A stretch of 64,000 nt of DNA from Gymnopus androsaceus JB14 (GCA_009733575.1 ML769650.1:1-64000); one strand, 5' to 3'; shown: positions 33,492 through 46,857, counted from the stretch's first letter. Translations and numbers: made by a program. The notes: a model not told the origin generated them from the sequence alone.

Positions 33492-33699
33492 TACTTTGGA
33501 GTTTTCTTCAATAGGTGGGCTTGGGCATAGGCTTGAGCCAACTTGGGAGTCTTAGGCCTGACTTGGGTGGCCTAGGTGAGCCCTTGGTTGACTTGGGTGT
33601 GATGGCAACTCTGGACTTTGTCTTGAGTCACCTAGGTGTCTTGGCTGTCCTGTTGTCTCCTAAGGGATTTACAGTGCTGGATTCACCCTATGCTTACCC
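33492..33699. other. Repetitive non-coding stretch
   Basis: Words of the acttgggtg/cctaggtg type recur. It may mark the truncation of the Plavaka transposase. No gene seen. Confidence 0.4.
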
Positions 33700-36093
33700 A
33701 AGGCTAGGAGGTATTTTCCTGATGTGGCAGCCCGATGTTCTTGGGACCATTTTGAAGCTCGGCAATGTTGTCACTAGTAAAATCATTACGCCGGGCAAGG
33801 TAACAGAAGTCAAGAAATGATGAGAGACACTTGGTCATCTCTTCGGGGATGTATTCAGAAACAGCAGGAAGAAAAACCTAATGCATAAAAGCATTGTTAG
33901 AGTAAAATATTGTAAAGGGTAATGAATACTCATGGCCACGGAAAAAAACAGTCCACCTTTTTTGATCCCACTCATGTACTTGGTCATTTTACACTCTCAT
34001 ACTTGCATTATAAGCCCCATACTTTCTGAGGACGTTTCTCACCATCAATACAATATATTCACCTACTCAGAACTCTTTGTGATCTCCTTTCCAAAATGCA
34101 TTTAAAATTGCAAGTTCAAATGCAAATGTGACCTGGACCGTTTTTTTCCGTGGCTACGAGTATACATACCTTCATGAGTGCCTTTGAGTCATCACCAGTC
34201 CATTGCTTGAAACGACGTCCATGTGGGAAACGTCAAAGACTGGGAAATGAAGGCACCAATGAAATTCTAGCGCAATAAGTCAAAAAAAAGTGATGAATGT
34301 TGTACAAGAGGCGTACCTGTGGTCAACATCATCCATTATTTCCTTCATCTGGGCTTCACCATGAGTGATTGTTAAGTACGAGACTACCCACTCAACAAGC
34401 ATGTCCTTGAAACACCCTTTCACAATTTGGTGAAGCAGATCGGCAGTGAGCATTTCATGAATGTCGGCTCTGGGGGAATTGTGCGTGAATGGCTGAAATG
34501 CAGTTAGACATGTCATGGAGCTCAAGAGCAAAAGAGATACATACAAGGACATCATCATTGATTCCATAGTTATCCCACAAAACATCTGCTTCACCCTGAT
34601 AGTGTTCAAACAGAGTATCCACCCATTCACGAGTTTGAGGCTCTCCTGGGTCCTCTAGGTTGGAGAAATGGGTGGTACACCTTTTTTGAACATGAATAAA
34701 TATGAAAAAAAAATGAGCGATAAATACATACCTGCAACACCAGCCCTGGACAACGCCAGCAAGAAGAACTTGCTCAGGATAGTCAGCCATAAAGGCTGCT
34801 AGATCATATATGATATGGCAATAATATCCATCAGGACATCGGCGGAGAACTGGTGTGGTCATTCCAGGTGTGAGGGAGCGGAGAATGGCTGCAATAGATG
34901 TATGGTAGAGTTGCTTCTTGAATGTGCGGAACTTGGGATCATTATTGTACTTCCTATCCACTGCAAAGGCATAAGGTCAGAAGGACATTGATGACAATGC
35001 ACTCGCTGCTCACCTTTGGGTATTACTAAAAATCCAATTGGAACAACACCGTTACGATGGCCCCGGCAAGCTGCATTATGAAGGTTGCCAATGGAAAGGT
35101 AGAGAGGGTGATACTCTACATGACCAGTTGCGACAGAAATAGTGGTTTTGTCGGCACCAAGGATGATAGGGCAGTACATAGCTCCTAATACCTTGTCACC
35201 TCCTGTTTCCAGATCATCATAAATCTTTGTCTGTAAGCATAGACAAAGTCAGTAAGTAAATGTCAATTGCACAACTGGTATTACTTACAGCTTGTCTATA
35301 TGCGAAGTTCCCGGACATAATATCACTCCAGCGACACTTCCCATCCTTTCCAACATGGACATATGGGGCAGGGTCAAACTCGTCTGCAAAGTCAGGATTT
35401 TCAAGTATGTTTGCAATGACTGTATCGGGGTCACGATACCAGACCTGATATGATGTTTTCTGCCATTTGGGAGCATCGAGCAGAAAACTCTCATCAACCT
35501 GGGTTTCAAGACACTTCCAAGGAGCACTGCCATCCCAAATGCTATCAATGGTCTCAAGAAGTTCCTGATGATTTCCAAATGGAGCTGAGTCACCATTGAA
35601 TCGCTGTTGGACATCCAAGTACCAGAGGTCCAATAGCTCATTAATATTTGGTTGTGACATCTCAACATTCTTGAAAAGAAGGCTAGCAAGACAAAATCCT
35701 CATCAGCGAATAGAGCCCAAGGGTTCTCAGCATCCAGAAGAGGTACTGGAGGAGCACCTGGAGGGAGAGTGTCGCCATTCTGGTCACACTTTTCTCCTGT
35801 AAAGACAGTTAATATACATAAGTACAAATGAAAATCCACCTACCGGTCAGAAATGGATGAAAATGGTATTCCGATTGAGGATTTGGAGAGTTCGAGCGAT
35901 GTGGGAAATCATCGAAATTCATATTGGGAGCATGAGGAGCTGGATAGTCCAAAGCTGGTGTCTCCTCTGGTGAACTGGGAGCTTGTTGAAGTATCCCATT
36001 TCAATGTGTGGTAGATTTGACATGCTTCGTGAGATGACCTTGTAAAGCAAATGTACGGGTACATCCCCAATACAGACATGCAATGCGAGCCAT
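33700..36093 (-). pseudogene. Plavaka-type (CACTA-like) transposase
   Basis: From ATG 36,093 the protein starts with a C2H2 finger (CX4C...HX5H, CLYWGCTRTF...). It goes on with GDTLPPGAPPVPLLDAENPW, DLWYLDVQQRFNG, WYRDPDTVIANILENPDFAD, the core LGADKTTISVATGHVEYHPL, LYLSIGNLHNAACRGHRNGV, MTTPVLRRCPDG, DYPEQVLLAGVVQGWC, VLWDNYGI, PRADIHEMLTADLLHQIVKG, FPHGRRFKQWTGDDS and EYIPEEMTKCLSSFLDF. This order is what I know of Plavaka proteins. There are about five introns. A TGA at 36,001-36,003 and a frameshift near 35,700 break it, and the C-terminus is cut near 33,700. A MITE sits in the intron at 33,9-34,2 kb. Confidence 0.85.
33927..34162. mobile_element. 236-bp mariner-type MITE, copy 2
   Basis: This has the same ends, length and sequence as 20,886-21,121 except one base (ctcttt versus ctcctt). 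It has TA flanks and lies inside an intron of the Plavaka transposase, between the GT after ...DDSKALMK and the exon coding FLPAVSEYIPEE. Confidence 0.9.
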
Positions 36094-36338
36094 GAAGATG
36101 GGTAAGAAAATGTGATTTAGTTAATATGCAGGTATGCATGCAGTGCAAGGAGCCATGGCAAAGTGCCAAGTCAGGTTCGCTTCACAAAGACTATATAGGT
36201 GACTCCTGTATAGGTAACTCCTGTAGTGACTCCTGTATGGGTGGCACCTGTATAAGTAACTCGGCACCTACCCCTGTGCTTTTTCCATCCCAACGCATAA
36301 CTCTTTTCTTGCCGTCTATTACTAAAATTCTCCTAATC

Positions 36339-38823
36339 ATGTCTGCTGCAACACCAGAGTTACTCAAGGCAAAAAGGTCAACATTCATCCCAGTCTCTTA
36401 CCTCGTACCCGAGAGGAAAGAAAACCCAAAAAGGATGAAAAGGTCGCCAAGGCTCAGGAGGCCAAGGAGGCCATTGAGGTCAAGCAAACACGCAAGGCAA
36501 AAATTGCCAAGCAGAAAATAGCTCAGATCGGAGACAAACGGGCATTGGAACAGGTGGATCATCGGTCCCTACGTCCTGATCTTGATCTTCGAAGTCATCT
36601 ACCTCCACCAACCACTTTGTCGGTGATGAAGGTTGGATCTTTGCCAAAAGCTGCTGCTCAAATGGAGCCCAGTCCGGAGCCTGAACCATCTCGTTAGTTT
36701 TTTTCCCTCATAATCACCGTAAAAGGCTCTTACCTATTATATACTAGATGTAACTGCTCCTGGGAGAGAAAGTAAGCTTTTCTTCAACTCAAATATGCTT
36801 AAATTTCGAGCTTACCTTGTGCAATAGGCCACGTTATTACTCCTGCTACTAAGAACCACAGCCTTGCAATGGATATTGGCTCGGGAGAATATGAGTTGCT
36901 GACATCAGCACTGCTGGCGGTACTACACCAGGTTTTACCTCCGAGTCCGACTACATCTCCAATATGGATGTCGATGATTTGGGTTTTGAGCATACCTACG
37001 AGGATCATTCATTCTCCATCAATGATGGAGATGGCTCGGATGGCTACCCATCAGCAGGTGACAACTCAGACTTGGACGACTTTGACTATGCAGCGGCTTT
37101 GCAGGAGCTGATGAAGGCACGCCGGGAATCCAAGAAGCACCAGGCAAAGGAGAAGAAAAGGAAGATGGCATCAGATATCAAAAAAGTAAGTCATCGAAAC
37201 ATCCACAAGTATGAAACTAAAAACACATACCAGGTTCAGAAGACAGCAGTTTGTGATGGAGTCACTTCCGCGCATGTTGAAGCCCCAGCAGCTTCCATTG
37301 ATGTCATTAAATCTGGTGCTAATGTGAAGAAACGAGTCAGTACCAGCAACGAAACAAACATGTAAGTAGATTTCTCAAATGTCATTCAGACTTATTGACC
37401 CTTTTATATAGAGCCAAGCAGGCCAAACCTGAATTGGGCAGGCTCCGGGTTGATTTTAGAAAAATTACTGCTAGTAAGCCCAAGGCTTTGTTGTCTCTGG
37501 TTGCTACATCCAACGAGAGTCAAGCCAACTCAGAGCCCAATTATTTCACTATTCCTGGTGAATTTGACCAAGAAGAACAACCTGAGTCAGTTGCAGCAGT
37601 TCATGCATCCAAGCAGAGAAACAATAGTGAAGGAAAGAAGGTAGTTTCTTATTGGCAACGTGGGCTTCATTGAGCTAACCAGAGTATCTTTGACAGCAGC
37701 AGCAGCAGCGTGTAGGTCAGATGGCTGGTATTAGCCTCATTCCCACCAACGTTAGTGCAATTGACATGAAGGAGCGCCACGGAAGCATCCCGGACATTCA
37801 ATGTACGCCTGGCAAGTGGCAAAATGTCACCAAGGCCAATCTTCCTCTTTCCACCGCTACCGACCAGCGCAAATGGGACACCGATTTTATGCCCACTATT
37901 ATTGACTTTGTGGGTGCTCAAGAATTCCAATTTGGCATGAGCAACAATGTTGACTTGAAGTTCTTCATCAAGAGCACCTGGAACACAGTATATCCTCTTT
38001 TGAAGGAGCTCAAGGATAACCCAACGATTGCCACTCTAGTAAGTATTCAACATCTCATATCTACAGCTCTAATTCCTATCTATTGCAGGTTCACAACCAA
38101 ATCCACACCTACCGAAGCAAAATCGGCAAGAAAGCTATGTTAGTTGTTGCCCAGAGACTCAACATGCTCAAGGACGATGTTGAAGAATGCGCAACATGGG
38201 TTGCACTTCAGCTTCATGAAGACAACTGGGCTTATAACTCACCTGGGAACACTGTATGTTCAGTTTATTTGATATTCAAGTTTCCATATACTAATATATG
38301 TTTAGCGAGCTACAAGCTCTGGTGCAATGAGAGGTTCAATGATCCTCGAAACTTTTGCCTACCACTCCAAGCTTGCCAGGACGTTCAAGGCCAAATCAAA
38401 ATCTGGATTCCCTGCTGGTGCATTGGCACTGAGTGCTGCGGCGGTGCGTCTTTTCATTGCTCATTCAATTTCCGCTCTCACTGTCATATTTCAGGTTCTC
38501 CGGGCACTCCATGCGCACACACCAGGTTACAACTCTATAAAGTATGCACGCCAGGTCGAGGATGTGGAGCGTAAGAAAGAGGGCAAGTCTCGGGTGTCAA
38601 GGAACACTAAGGACAGTTTCAGAGATGCACCATGGTCTGATTTTGTTTCCATCTACTTTCGACTCCTCAGCAAGGCCAATGAGGCGAAATGGATGGTTAT
38701 ATTTGATGAGACTGAACCCTTCATCAATGTTCGTAGGTTTGAGAGGTGTCAAGGAGAGTTGGCGGTTGGAGAGGAACTGGATGTGTTGGGAGAGGTATCA
38801 GAGCTCTTTGTGATATTGGACTG
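36339..38823 (+). CDS. DUF6532-like multicopy protein gene
   Basis: About eight exons. Exon 1 gives a Lys/Glu-rich helix (KVAKAQEAKEAIEVKQTRKA), with a probable one-base frame problem near 36,375 after MSAATPELLK. Exon 2 has an acidic head (MDVDDLGFEHTYEDHS) and a basic helix. Exon 5 starts after a CAG run with GISLIPTNVSA and holds WDTDFMPTIIDFVGAQEFQF. Exon 6 has IHTYRSKIGKKAMLVVAQRL, exon 7 GSMILETFAYHSKLARTF and SGFPAGALALSAAA, and exon 8 ends in ...ELFVILD and TGA at 38,823. The FLPT-(I/L)-DF-(I/V)-G and R(S/R)xxGxxA pattern resembles DUF6532 proteins, which are expanded in Agaricomycetes. Splice sites are good, so it could still be expressed. Function unknown. Confidence 0.6.
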
Positions 38824-39189
38824 AGATACGTTTCATTGCGGTTCTCAATTATTAGGGCATTCAAGTCTGTTAATCATTTTTACAGTACTTTGGTGGCATT
38901 GGTGATGATTGAGGTGCGCTTCCCATCACACTCATTCATCAGTTTATTAACTGTATTTTACTAGTGCATTGTTTGTGTCTCTTGGCGTTGGCACGTTTCA
39001 TGGTTTTTGTTTGTTCCTTGTTGTTCAAGTTTGGAATCTCTAGTATAGCTTTCGAGTGCTCATTGTGACTCGGATAGTATACCGTTTTTACATGAAATTT
39101 ATATCTTCTGCCTTTGAGATGCCTAGTGTGAATTATTGAGTTGTATGGTAGGTATGGGGAATTTGTATAATTGGCGCATGCATAAATAC
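38824..39189. other. Non-coding
   Basis: I see no gene or element here beyond the presumed 3' flank of the preceding gene. Confidence 0.4.
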
Positions 39190-39275
39190 ATGGAGAAATG
39201 TGTATGGAGCGCATGGAAAAGTATGTATGGAGTGCATGGCAAAGTATGTATGGAGCACATGGAAAAGCATGTATG
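39190..39275. repeat. 24-bp tandem repeat
   Basis: About 3.5 copies of tatggag(c/t)(g/a)catgg(a/c)aaag(t/c)atg precede the MITE at 39,302. Confidence 0.8.
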
Positions 39276-39301
39276 GATTTTATGCACCCTCCATTTTGCC
39301 A

Positions 39302-39580
39302 TACAGTGACGGCGAAATCAAATCCACACCCCCAATTTGGAAACCGCATACGTCACGGGTGCTTACCACACAAATCATCGTACCTCTCCGCAAAAATTAG
39401 CTATTTTCTAGTATACTTAGTCTGTATTAACACCAAGAGTAGCGTAGAATACAGTACATAGTCATGATATTATAGTATTGCCCAAAAAAAAGTGGTAAAA
39501 AACAGTTCGAAAAACTTTAGCGCCGGTGACGTATGCGGCTTCCAAATTGGGGGTGTGGATTTGATTTCGCCGTCACTGTA
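39302..39580. mobile_element. 279-bp mariner-type MITE
   Basis: The left end TACAGTGACGGCGAAATCAA is repeated inverted at the right end. The inverted match continues through ccacacccccaatttgg for about 54 bp, with one change (aaccg/agccg). TA flanks both sides. Confidence 0.9.
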
Positions 39581-40659
39581 CATGCATGGGAGTTGCATGG
39601 GGAGTATGGACCCATGCATCCATACTTTTGCAAACTTGCTGATGTGAGCCAATTTGAATGACTTGTTGAACAGATCCTTGAGTGCTCACAAAAGCTTGAG
39701 ACAATTGATTGAGCCCATATCAAAGATTAGCACTCTTAACAAATATAAATTTTAAGATAAGTATAGAAAATAAATATTTCATTGAAATCACAAAATAAAC
39801 TCCTTCCAAACATTTGAAGTGGTAAATGTACTTGCTCTTTAAAGATGCTCACATTCTCATTCTCAAAACTAGCCACAAGTAAATATAACAACTCTGTTGC
39901 AATATGATAACTGATCTTTGCAACCAAACCAAGGAAATCACTTGTGCAAGTATCAGTGGATTTGTTCTTTGTATATCAGCAATGGGCACCCCTTGAAGCC
40001 AAATTTCTCAATAAGAACAGTTCCACCTACAATGATGTGACATTTCTCTTGTTAGCTAAATGGAAGAGAAATTAGCAGACTTACATTTACACATAAACCA
40101 GGGATGTTGTTTGCAAAATTCCTCTAGAGCAATATGCAGAAGTGCTTCCAAGAAATGCAGTTAGTATAGTAACTAATAATATTGACAATATTGATTTTAC
40201 CAATACATATTGTGTTTGGTGCCCAAAATGCCTCCAACCATATTTTACCCAGGTTTAAGCAGTCAAAATTCCACTGCAGCATCCGGCAACATAAATTATT
40301 AGTTTTGCCCAATTTGAAAATTGCATTTCCTTCAAAGAACCCATCAAAAAAGATGTAGATCCATCTATCTTTGTGCCAATTCTTAAAAAAATTCCTGACT
40401 GCTTTCTCTTAGGCCTGGCACTGCTTCAGATACAGTTGATGAGTGTCCCTGGCTTCACCACCTTTGGAATGGCACAGCCTAGCCATTCCATCACGGAATG
40501 TAGAAGAACATGTTTGTATGTGTTTGTTTATACTTGAATGCATGCATGGCATAGCTGCTTACTTCCATCTTCATCTTGCCTTCTATATCCACCATTATGC
40601 ACCTTCATGGCTTTATCATGGTACTATACAGGGAAGGAACATTGGATAGCCAAGAATAT
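39581..40659. other. AT-rich, no recognisable gene
   Basis: Only short shadow ORFs; nothing supported. Confidence 0.45.
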
Positions 40660-43600
40660 TTTATGATTGAGATGATCCATGGATGGACAAGACCATTGGA
40701 CAAAGGTGCATTAAATACAAAAATTTCCCATCATATCCAATAGTCATCCTAATCTTGTTTTTGCAGGCCAATACTTTAATGAGCAATACCAATCTCTCCA
40801 CTGTGGTGCAACAGCCGATACACATACCAATGCCCACCACCCCTGCAACTATTCTCCTTTCCAACACTATTCTCATTCAGACAATGGTTCTCTGTTCAAC
40901 TCCAACAGTGAGTCTACTACGTCTTTCTTTTCTCCCAATTGTTTTTCCCTTATTCCCCAGATCTCACAGTTGTCTCATTTTGAGCTCTTCTTACAGTCAC
41001 ACTTATGTTGGAAAAGACAGTCACCAACCCTTCCTAATTCCCTTGTATGAGGATTTATCAACTTGGGTGGAAATTAAATTGGGCCAGTTGGTGAAGGTAA
41101 GATATGTCTACCTGGCTGCTATATCTTTATAACACCTCTCACAGGAAAAATACAATACAAGCTATTATATCAACACTACCTCCATCTAGATAGCATGTAG
41201 TAGAGCTTTGTCAATGGCATCTACAGATTGCTGAAGGTATGTTGCATTGAACAAACACTGCGCAAGATAATCAGGTAGCAAGCTGATGAGGTAAGGCTTG
41301 ATTGGTTGTGTAATACCATTATGTCAGCATATTAACAACTCACAACCATATGTAGAGTTGCTATTTTTGCTAAATTATTTGGTTATCACCATGGACAGGA
41401 TAGGTAAAGAGGTCTGGTCCAGGTAAAGGGTGGGCTTTGTAGGTGCATTGACAGGATCTGCAAGTGGGATTTTGTTCTGTAAGGGAGAGAATGAGGACAA
41501 TGCAGTACGACCACAAAAGCCCACAATTAACATGGTAAGTTTAATACATATTATTGTAGTATTGATGATGAGTTTGCAGGAGTGTAGACAGACCAGTAAC
41601 CATGTTGCAAATAGCAGCAAAAAGGATGAGGACTTGGCTGATCTGATCCAAATAACCAAACTCTGGATTGTAGACATATTCTGAGAAAAGTAGTTAGGAC
41701 TAAACACATCAAAAGAACAAAAAACAATTGAGCATACCTACATCAATAGCAAGTAGCTGTTCAGCTGGAAGAGATATATAAAGAGTACAGATCTTGACAT
41801 GAAAGACTGAGATTTTGTGATAAAGCATATTACTCTACTTTTATTGTTGTAATTATAGTCAGAGCCTAAGGATCCAAGTTGCTTGTACCTGTTTGATATA
41901 TTGCCATTTTATGCCAGTATTTTGCTTTCTTTGGTATGGCTCAATCAGCTGAGGAGACACGGAATCATCTGAATGATCAGCTGAAGGCTGCCACTATGGG
42001 TATAAAGTCTATTATCAATGAAATGCAATGCAGTACTGGAACAAAGGATAAAGTTGCATAATACTGGACTGACATTCTTCTTGAAAAGTTGCAGCAGATG
42101 AAACAAGATAATCTTAATTTAACAGCTGAGATGCTGACATATTCTGGTAAGCATGTGTCAATATCCTATTAACAGTTTTGGCTAATCCTTGTCTTTGTAT
42201 TAGGTTTGAAGTTGCAAGAAATTCTTTTAAAGACCTTCATCAGGCTTTTATTGTTTCAGCTTCCTGAAATCTGTAATTACAGCAGCTGGCTGCATAACCA
42301 CTCATTTGAAAAGTTAATAATGCCACAAACTCACCGTACTCAATCACATGTACATTTCTTTCTGTTGTTGCCTAAATACAGTACATTATTATACTAAAGT
42401 ATATCTCTAATAGACACAAGAATGAGACCAAGCAGTCTCACAAAGAGATAAAGCCATTTCAAAGGTATGTATCATTTACTTCTCATTAATATACCAGTAG
42501 TTTTATGTTACTTAAAAAGCCAAGTTTTCATGAAGGCTTAATGAGCAAGCAAAACAAATGACAAGTAATTTTGATTACAATTGTTAGAAATAAAAAATGG
42601 AGTTTAATGATTGTGTAGCCGTTTGACCTCGACTGGGCCCTGAGGCAAACGGGTAAGGTACATGAGTAACTACATACTGTATTTATACCTGTAAGAATGA
42701 CTATGTCATAGTGCATATAACAGGAAAGTGGGTACTATGTGAATATCGGTGGCTACTATGCATACAGTAAAGTGGCTACTGTGAGTATATGCATGGGTAC
42801 TGTGGGTGTATGTGCAAATACCTCCTGTGATATCATAAATTCATAAGTATGTTGTAATGTGGGCTAAAATAGATTTTCTGTAAATTCCAACAACAATCTA
42901 TTTCACAACTAACTAACCAACCAAGTGCAGGAGGCTAACAAGAAGGCAATTGAAAAGATGGTATGTTGCTACAGTCTATCTATTGGTTCATAGCTGATAT
43001 CTTGATTAGAGGTAGGAGCTTGACAAAGCCAAGTAAGAAAAAGTGCATCTTCATTGAATGATGTTATAGTTCTCATCTTATCTATCTCTGTAGGTAGAGA
43101 GCAAATCTAAGATTGCAACTTTTGCAGAAAATTGAAATTGAAAATCTCACCTTCACAATAGAAGGTTGCACTGTCTGCTGACAATGCTGCTATGAATGCC
43201 AATAATGAGGGTATCCTGTCTTTGCATGCATGCAACCTCAAGACAACAGTAAATGTAGTACTGACAAGATTTTTTGCTATGCAATAGCCTATCAATAGTC
43301 TCGAAGCACCCAGTCATACAGGCTGTAAAAAGAAAGCAAGGCAATGCAAGCAAGGTATAGATAAAATGCTTGTAGATGCTTCATGTTCTGTTGTTGATAA
43401 GAAAAAATGGCAAAGGGTTTGAATTGTCCTGCTCAAACTTCAAACCCAAGGCCATTCTTCCAAAGATACTAATACTGGGGATAGTAGACTTGTCATTACC
43501 CAGCCCTACTATTGATATTGCCTTATCACAGAAATGCTTGAAGATCTTGACCAAAATATCAAGGAATTAGAAAAAAGGCAAAAGGTGGTATCAGGTAAAA

Positions 43601-43950
43601 GAAATTTGCCTTGACCATCTCACCCCTGCTGCAAGACCAAAGTCAAGAGTAAACAAACAGTATTTCATAGCTTACCCAGGTCTTGCTATCATTGCTGAGT
43701 CATTCCAGACCTAGCTCTGCATGTCATTGACCCACTTGAGATCAACAAGAAGGAGATTCAGAACTTTGACCAATGGGTACTAGCAGAGGATCCAAATTCT
43801 GACATTGACTTTCTGCATTGATCTCTGAGTTCAAAGGCCTTCTCAATCTTCTCTAATCAGTCCCAGAAAATGCTCACCCACACAAGACTGGAATCAGCTG
43901 GAGCACCACCTACCAGGTTTCATTTTGCATTTGCCTTTTGCCAGATATCC
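40660..43950 (+). pseudogene. AT-rich relics of an unrecognised multi-exon gene
   Basis: Exon-like blocks bordered by GT/AG include 40,767-40,910, 41,020-41,098 (HQPFLIPLYEDLSTWVEIKL), 41,578-41,684 (KKDEDLADLIQITKLW), 41,940-42,148 (a helical AEETRNHLNDQLKAATMGIK ... LLEKLQQMKQDNLN) and 43,530-43,830 (EDLDQNIKELEKRQK, HVIDPLEINKKEIQNFDQW). Stops lie between and within them. I cannot name the family and the join of blocks is a guess. Confidence 0.3.
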
Positions 43951-44087
43951 TACAAACTGTATGACACCTAACTAGTTATGCTGAACATATGGAATATATC
44001 CACCAGTTGTCAGGAAGTGTTACACCTATGTAAAATAAATTACATTGAACCAAATAGATGGTAATACTAAGTAGTAGTGTATATTCC

Positions 44088-44480
44088 CTGAGCTCAATGT
44101 ATGAGTAGGCCATATAGCTAATATATATGTTCCCTTCAGTGGAGTATCATCTACCTGAGGTAGTAGAAAATATTTACTATGTCTCAAGCATTGTTTCCCA
44201 TTTGAGGAGGTAGTAATCATTTACTACCTCCCTTTCTTGAGTTTTGTTTCACTAACTGGGGATATAGTAGTTATTTATTACTTCCCTTGTGCTTTGTCTG
44301 AGGAAGGGAGGTAGTAGATAACTACCACCTTCTGAGTTTTGTTTTGACATCTGGAGAGGTAGTAATTATCTACTGTCTACTTTCTGTATGCTTTTACTGG
44401 GGAAATAGTAAATAGTTACTACCTCCCTTTTTTGGGCTTCATTTTGCCAAATGGGGAGGTAGTACAGATGGTTACCACTA
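44088..44480. repeat. Tandem palindromic repeats with GGTAGTA/TACTACC
   Basis: About five units of 70-80 bp each contain gaggtagtaNNNNNttactacctc-type inverted halves followed by a T-rich gagttttgtttca-like spacer. Every unit can form a hairpin. No ORF. Confidence 0.7.
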
Positions 44481-45139
44481 CACTGCACCACTACACTGCA
44501 CCAGCAAGTCTTCTCGCTGCTGCAGCACTGTGGCTTGCTAGGATAAGCATTGTGAGCAATATCTGAGTTTGTACTGAATCTTTTTACTGTTCACAAAATC
44601 CACTTATGCTCATCAATATCTAAACTTTGACACTCACAGTAATCATCCTATTCCAAGAACACACTTATACCAACAGTGAATTTGATGCTGAAAAAAATCC
44701 TGAGAGCCAATAAACAAGAGTATCCCTTTATTAAGTATGCCTAAAGAAAGTACATGAATATGTATCAAGTTTACTTTTAGCTCTAGTTTAAACCTGAATA
44801 TGCTTGGTATGTGGCTTGGGTATGCTGAGTTTCCAGGTTGGGTTGGGTCTAGCTTTATAGATTCAAGACCCGGCAATATACCCAGATCCACCCAGGGTCA
44901 AGAGTACCTTAGTTATTTAATGTACATTACAAAATGTAACTTATCTGTTAAATTAATTAAAAAACTCTTAAAGGTCTTTTAGCAACACTCCCAGGTGCTT
45001 ATGGGCACTTTAACACGCTAGAGGCCATGATGTCATAGCATTTTAAGTCAAAATGCTATGACATCATGGCCTGCAATCCATTCTGACTATATGAATATAA
45101 CGAAAGTCATAATATACAGTATTTATGGGTATTTCAAAC

Positions 45140-46767
45140 TACAGTGGGTCAAAAAATTGTCCACATGTTTGACACTTTTGGAAAGATCCAGGATTTGCAA
45201 GATAGATATTATATATATCAAAAAGTGATTAGTGGGCCTAAAGAGCCCTGGATCCTGGCTCCATGTATATATCTGGTTTGTCTTGTTTGGATTAAAACTC
45301 ATTGAGATATAAGCAATTCAATTCAATGATCCATGTGGACAATTTTTTGATATGCACATTGAAATACAGAAAAGGTAGTCCAATACTTGGTATGACCTCC
45401 ATGTGCACTCACAACTGCTTTGAGCCTTCTTGGCATGCTCCTAATTAACCTCTGACAATCTTCCTTGGTAATTTCCCCCCATTTTTCTGCCACTCTGTCC
45501 CACAACTCCCAAGCTCCAGAGGGTGGCTTGTCATATTCATTAAGTTTGTTTTTGAGGGTTGTCCAGAGATGTTCAATGGGATTGAGATCAGGGGACTGTG
45601 CAGGCCAATCCATACAGTTGATCTCATGGTCATCAAACCACTTGGCAGCAACTTTGGAGGTGTGTTAGGGTCATTATCCTGCTGAAAGATGGCTATCTCT
45701 GGATCAAGAAGCAGATTTTCCATGCTTTCCAAGAGATTGCCATCTAAAATGTCAACATACTGCTCCCCATTCATCCTCCCCTCAACCTCCACCAAATTCC
45801 CCACACCTTCCCATCCCATACATCCCCACACCATGATATTTCCTCCCCCAAACTTTACAGTTTCCTTGATGCCTCTTTCTCCTACTGATTCCCCCTTTCT
45901 TCCCCATACATACTGCTGCCCATCTGACCCGTATCTATTGATTTTGGTCTCATCTGACTAAACAACCCTCTTCCAATCATCTACAGTCCATTCCAGATAC
46001 TTCTGAGCAAATGCCAAACAAGCTTTCCTGTTACCAGGGGTGAGCTTGGGCTTTTTCTGCTTTTTGTGAGGTTGTACATTGGCTTTGTGAAGGGTATTTC
46101 TGATGGTCTGAGTAGAGACTGGATGGGGGAGGAGTGGATTAATGTTTTTGGCCACCTGTGCTGCATTCTTGGCCCTGCCAGTGGAGATTTGTTTGATGAC
46201 AGCATTTTCATCAGTAGTAGAGAGCTTTCTAGGGCGGCCTGCTGGATGGCTCTCCTTATCTGGGAGTGCTTCTTTTGCCAAAGAAGCAATCTTTGACTTG
46301 GATACACCTGTCTGAGCAGAGATTTCCCTGGTAGAAGCTCCAGTGTGGAGCAGAGAGAGGACATTGTCTTTCTGAGAGGGTGTGAGAGGTCTCATAATTT
46401 TATTAGAACCATAAATCAGTGAGATATGCTAATATATATGTCAGATAGCTTGTATGATATCATTATGATGTCTATATGACATCACCATACAGTCTGAGTC
46501 ATGATGTCATTGATGAGGGCTCACAATTGTGGAGCAAAGTTATTACAATACAAACTCAAAAAATTGTCCACATTGGTCATTGAATTGAATTGCTTATATC
46601 TCAGTGAGTTTTGATCCAAACAAGGCAAACCAGATATGTACATGGAGCCAGGATCTAGGGCTCTTTAGTCCTCACTAATCACTTTTTGATATTTATAATA
46701 TCTATCTCGCAAATCCTGGATCTTTACAAAAGTGTCAAACATGTGGACAATTTTTTGACCCACTGTA
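45140..46767 (-). mobile_element. Tc1-type transposon with about 215-bp TIRs
   Basis: Both ends begin TACAGTGGGTCAAAAAATTG with TA flanks. The inverted match runs about 215 bp with few changes. Inside each TIR, near its inner end, the motif caaaaaattgtccacat recurs in the opposite orientation (about 45,328-45,346 and 46,557-46,575), like an IR/DR layout but inverted. The transposase lies on the minus strand between the TIRs. The element is inserted in an hAT MITE. Confidence 0.93.
45323..46395 (-). pseudogene. Tc1 transposase (DD34E), near-intact
   Basis: From ATG 46,395: an N-terminal helix-turn-helix (MRPLTPSQKDNVLSLL, STREISAQTGVSKSKIASLA), a GRPRKLS hook, then a second HTH region. The catalytic domain has SDETKINRYGSDGQQYVW (first Asp), NIMVWGCMGWEGVGNLV, FQQDNDPN (second Asp) and NPIEHLW (Glu). 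A TAG directly before SDETK stands where the family has Trp, and a one-base frameshift sits just after QQDNDPN near 45,665. With that frame change considered, the last Asp-Glu spacing is 34, the Tc1 signature. So the copy is young but inactive. Confidence 0.93.
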
Positions 46768-46857
46768 TTATACAACATTGAAAAACCTAGAGCCTGGACC
46801 CAGTCTACTGGGTCCAGGTTGGGTTGGCATTTTGGACACCTGACCCAACCCAAGCTA

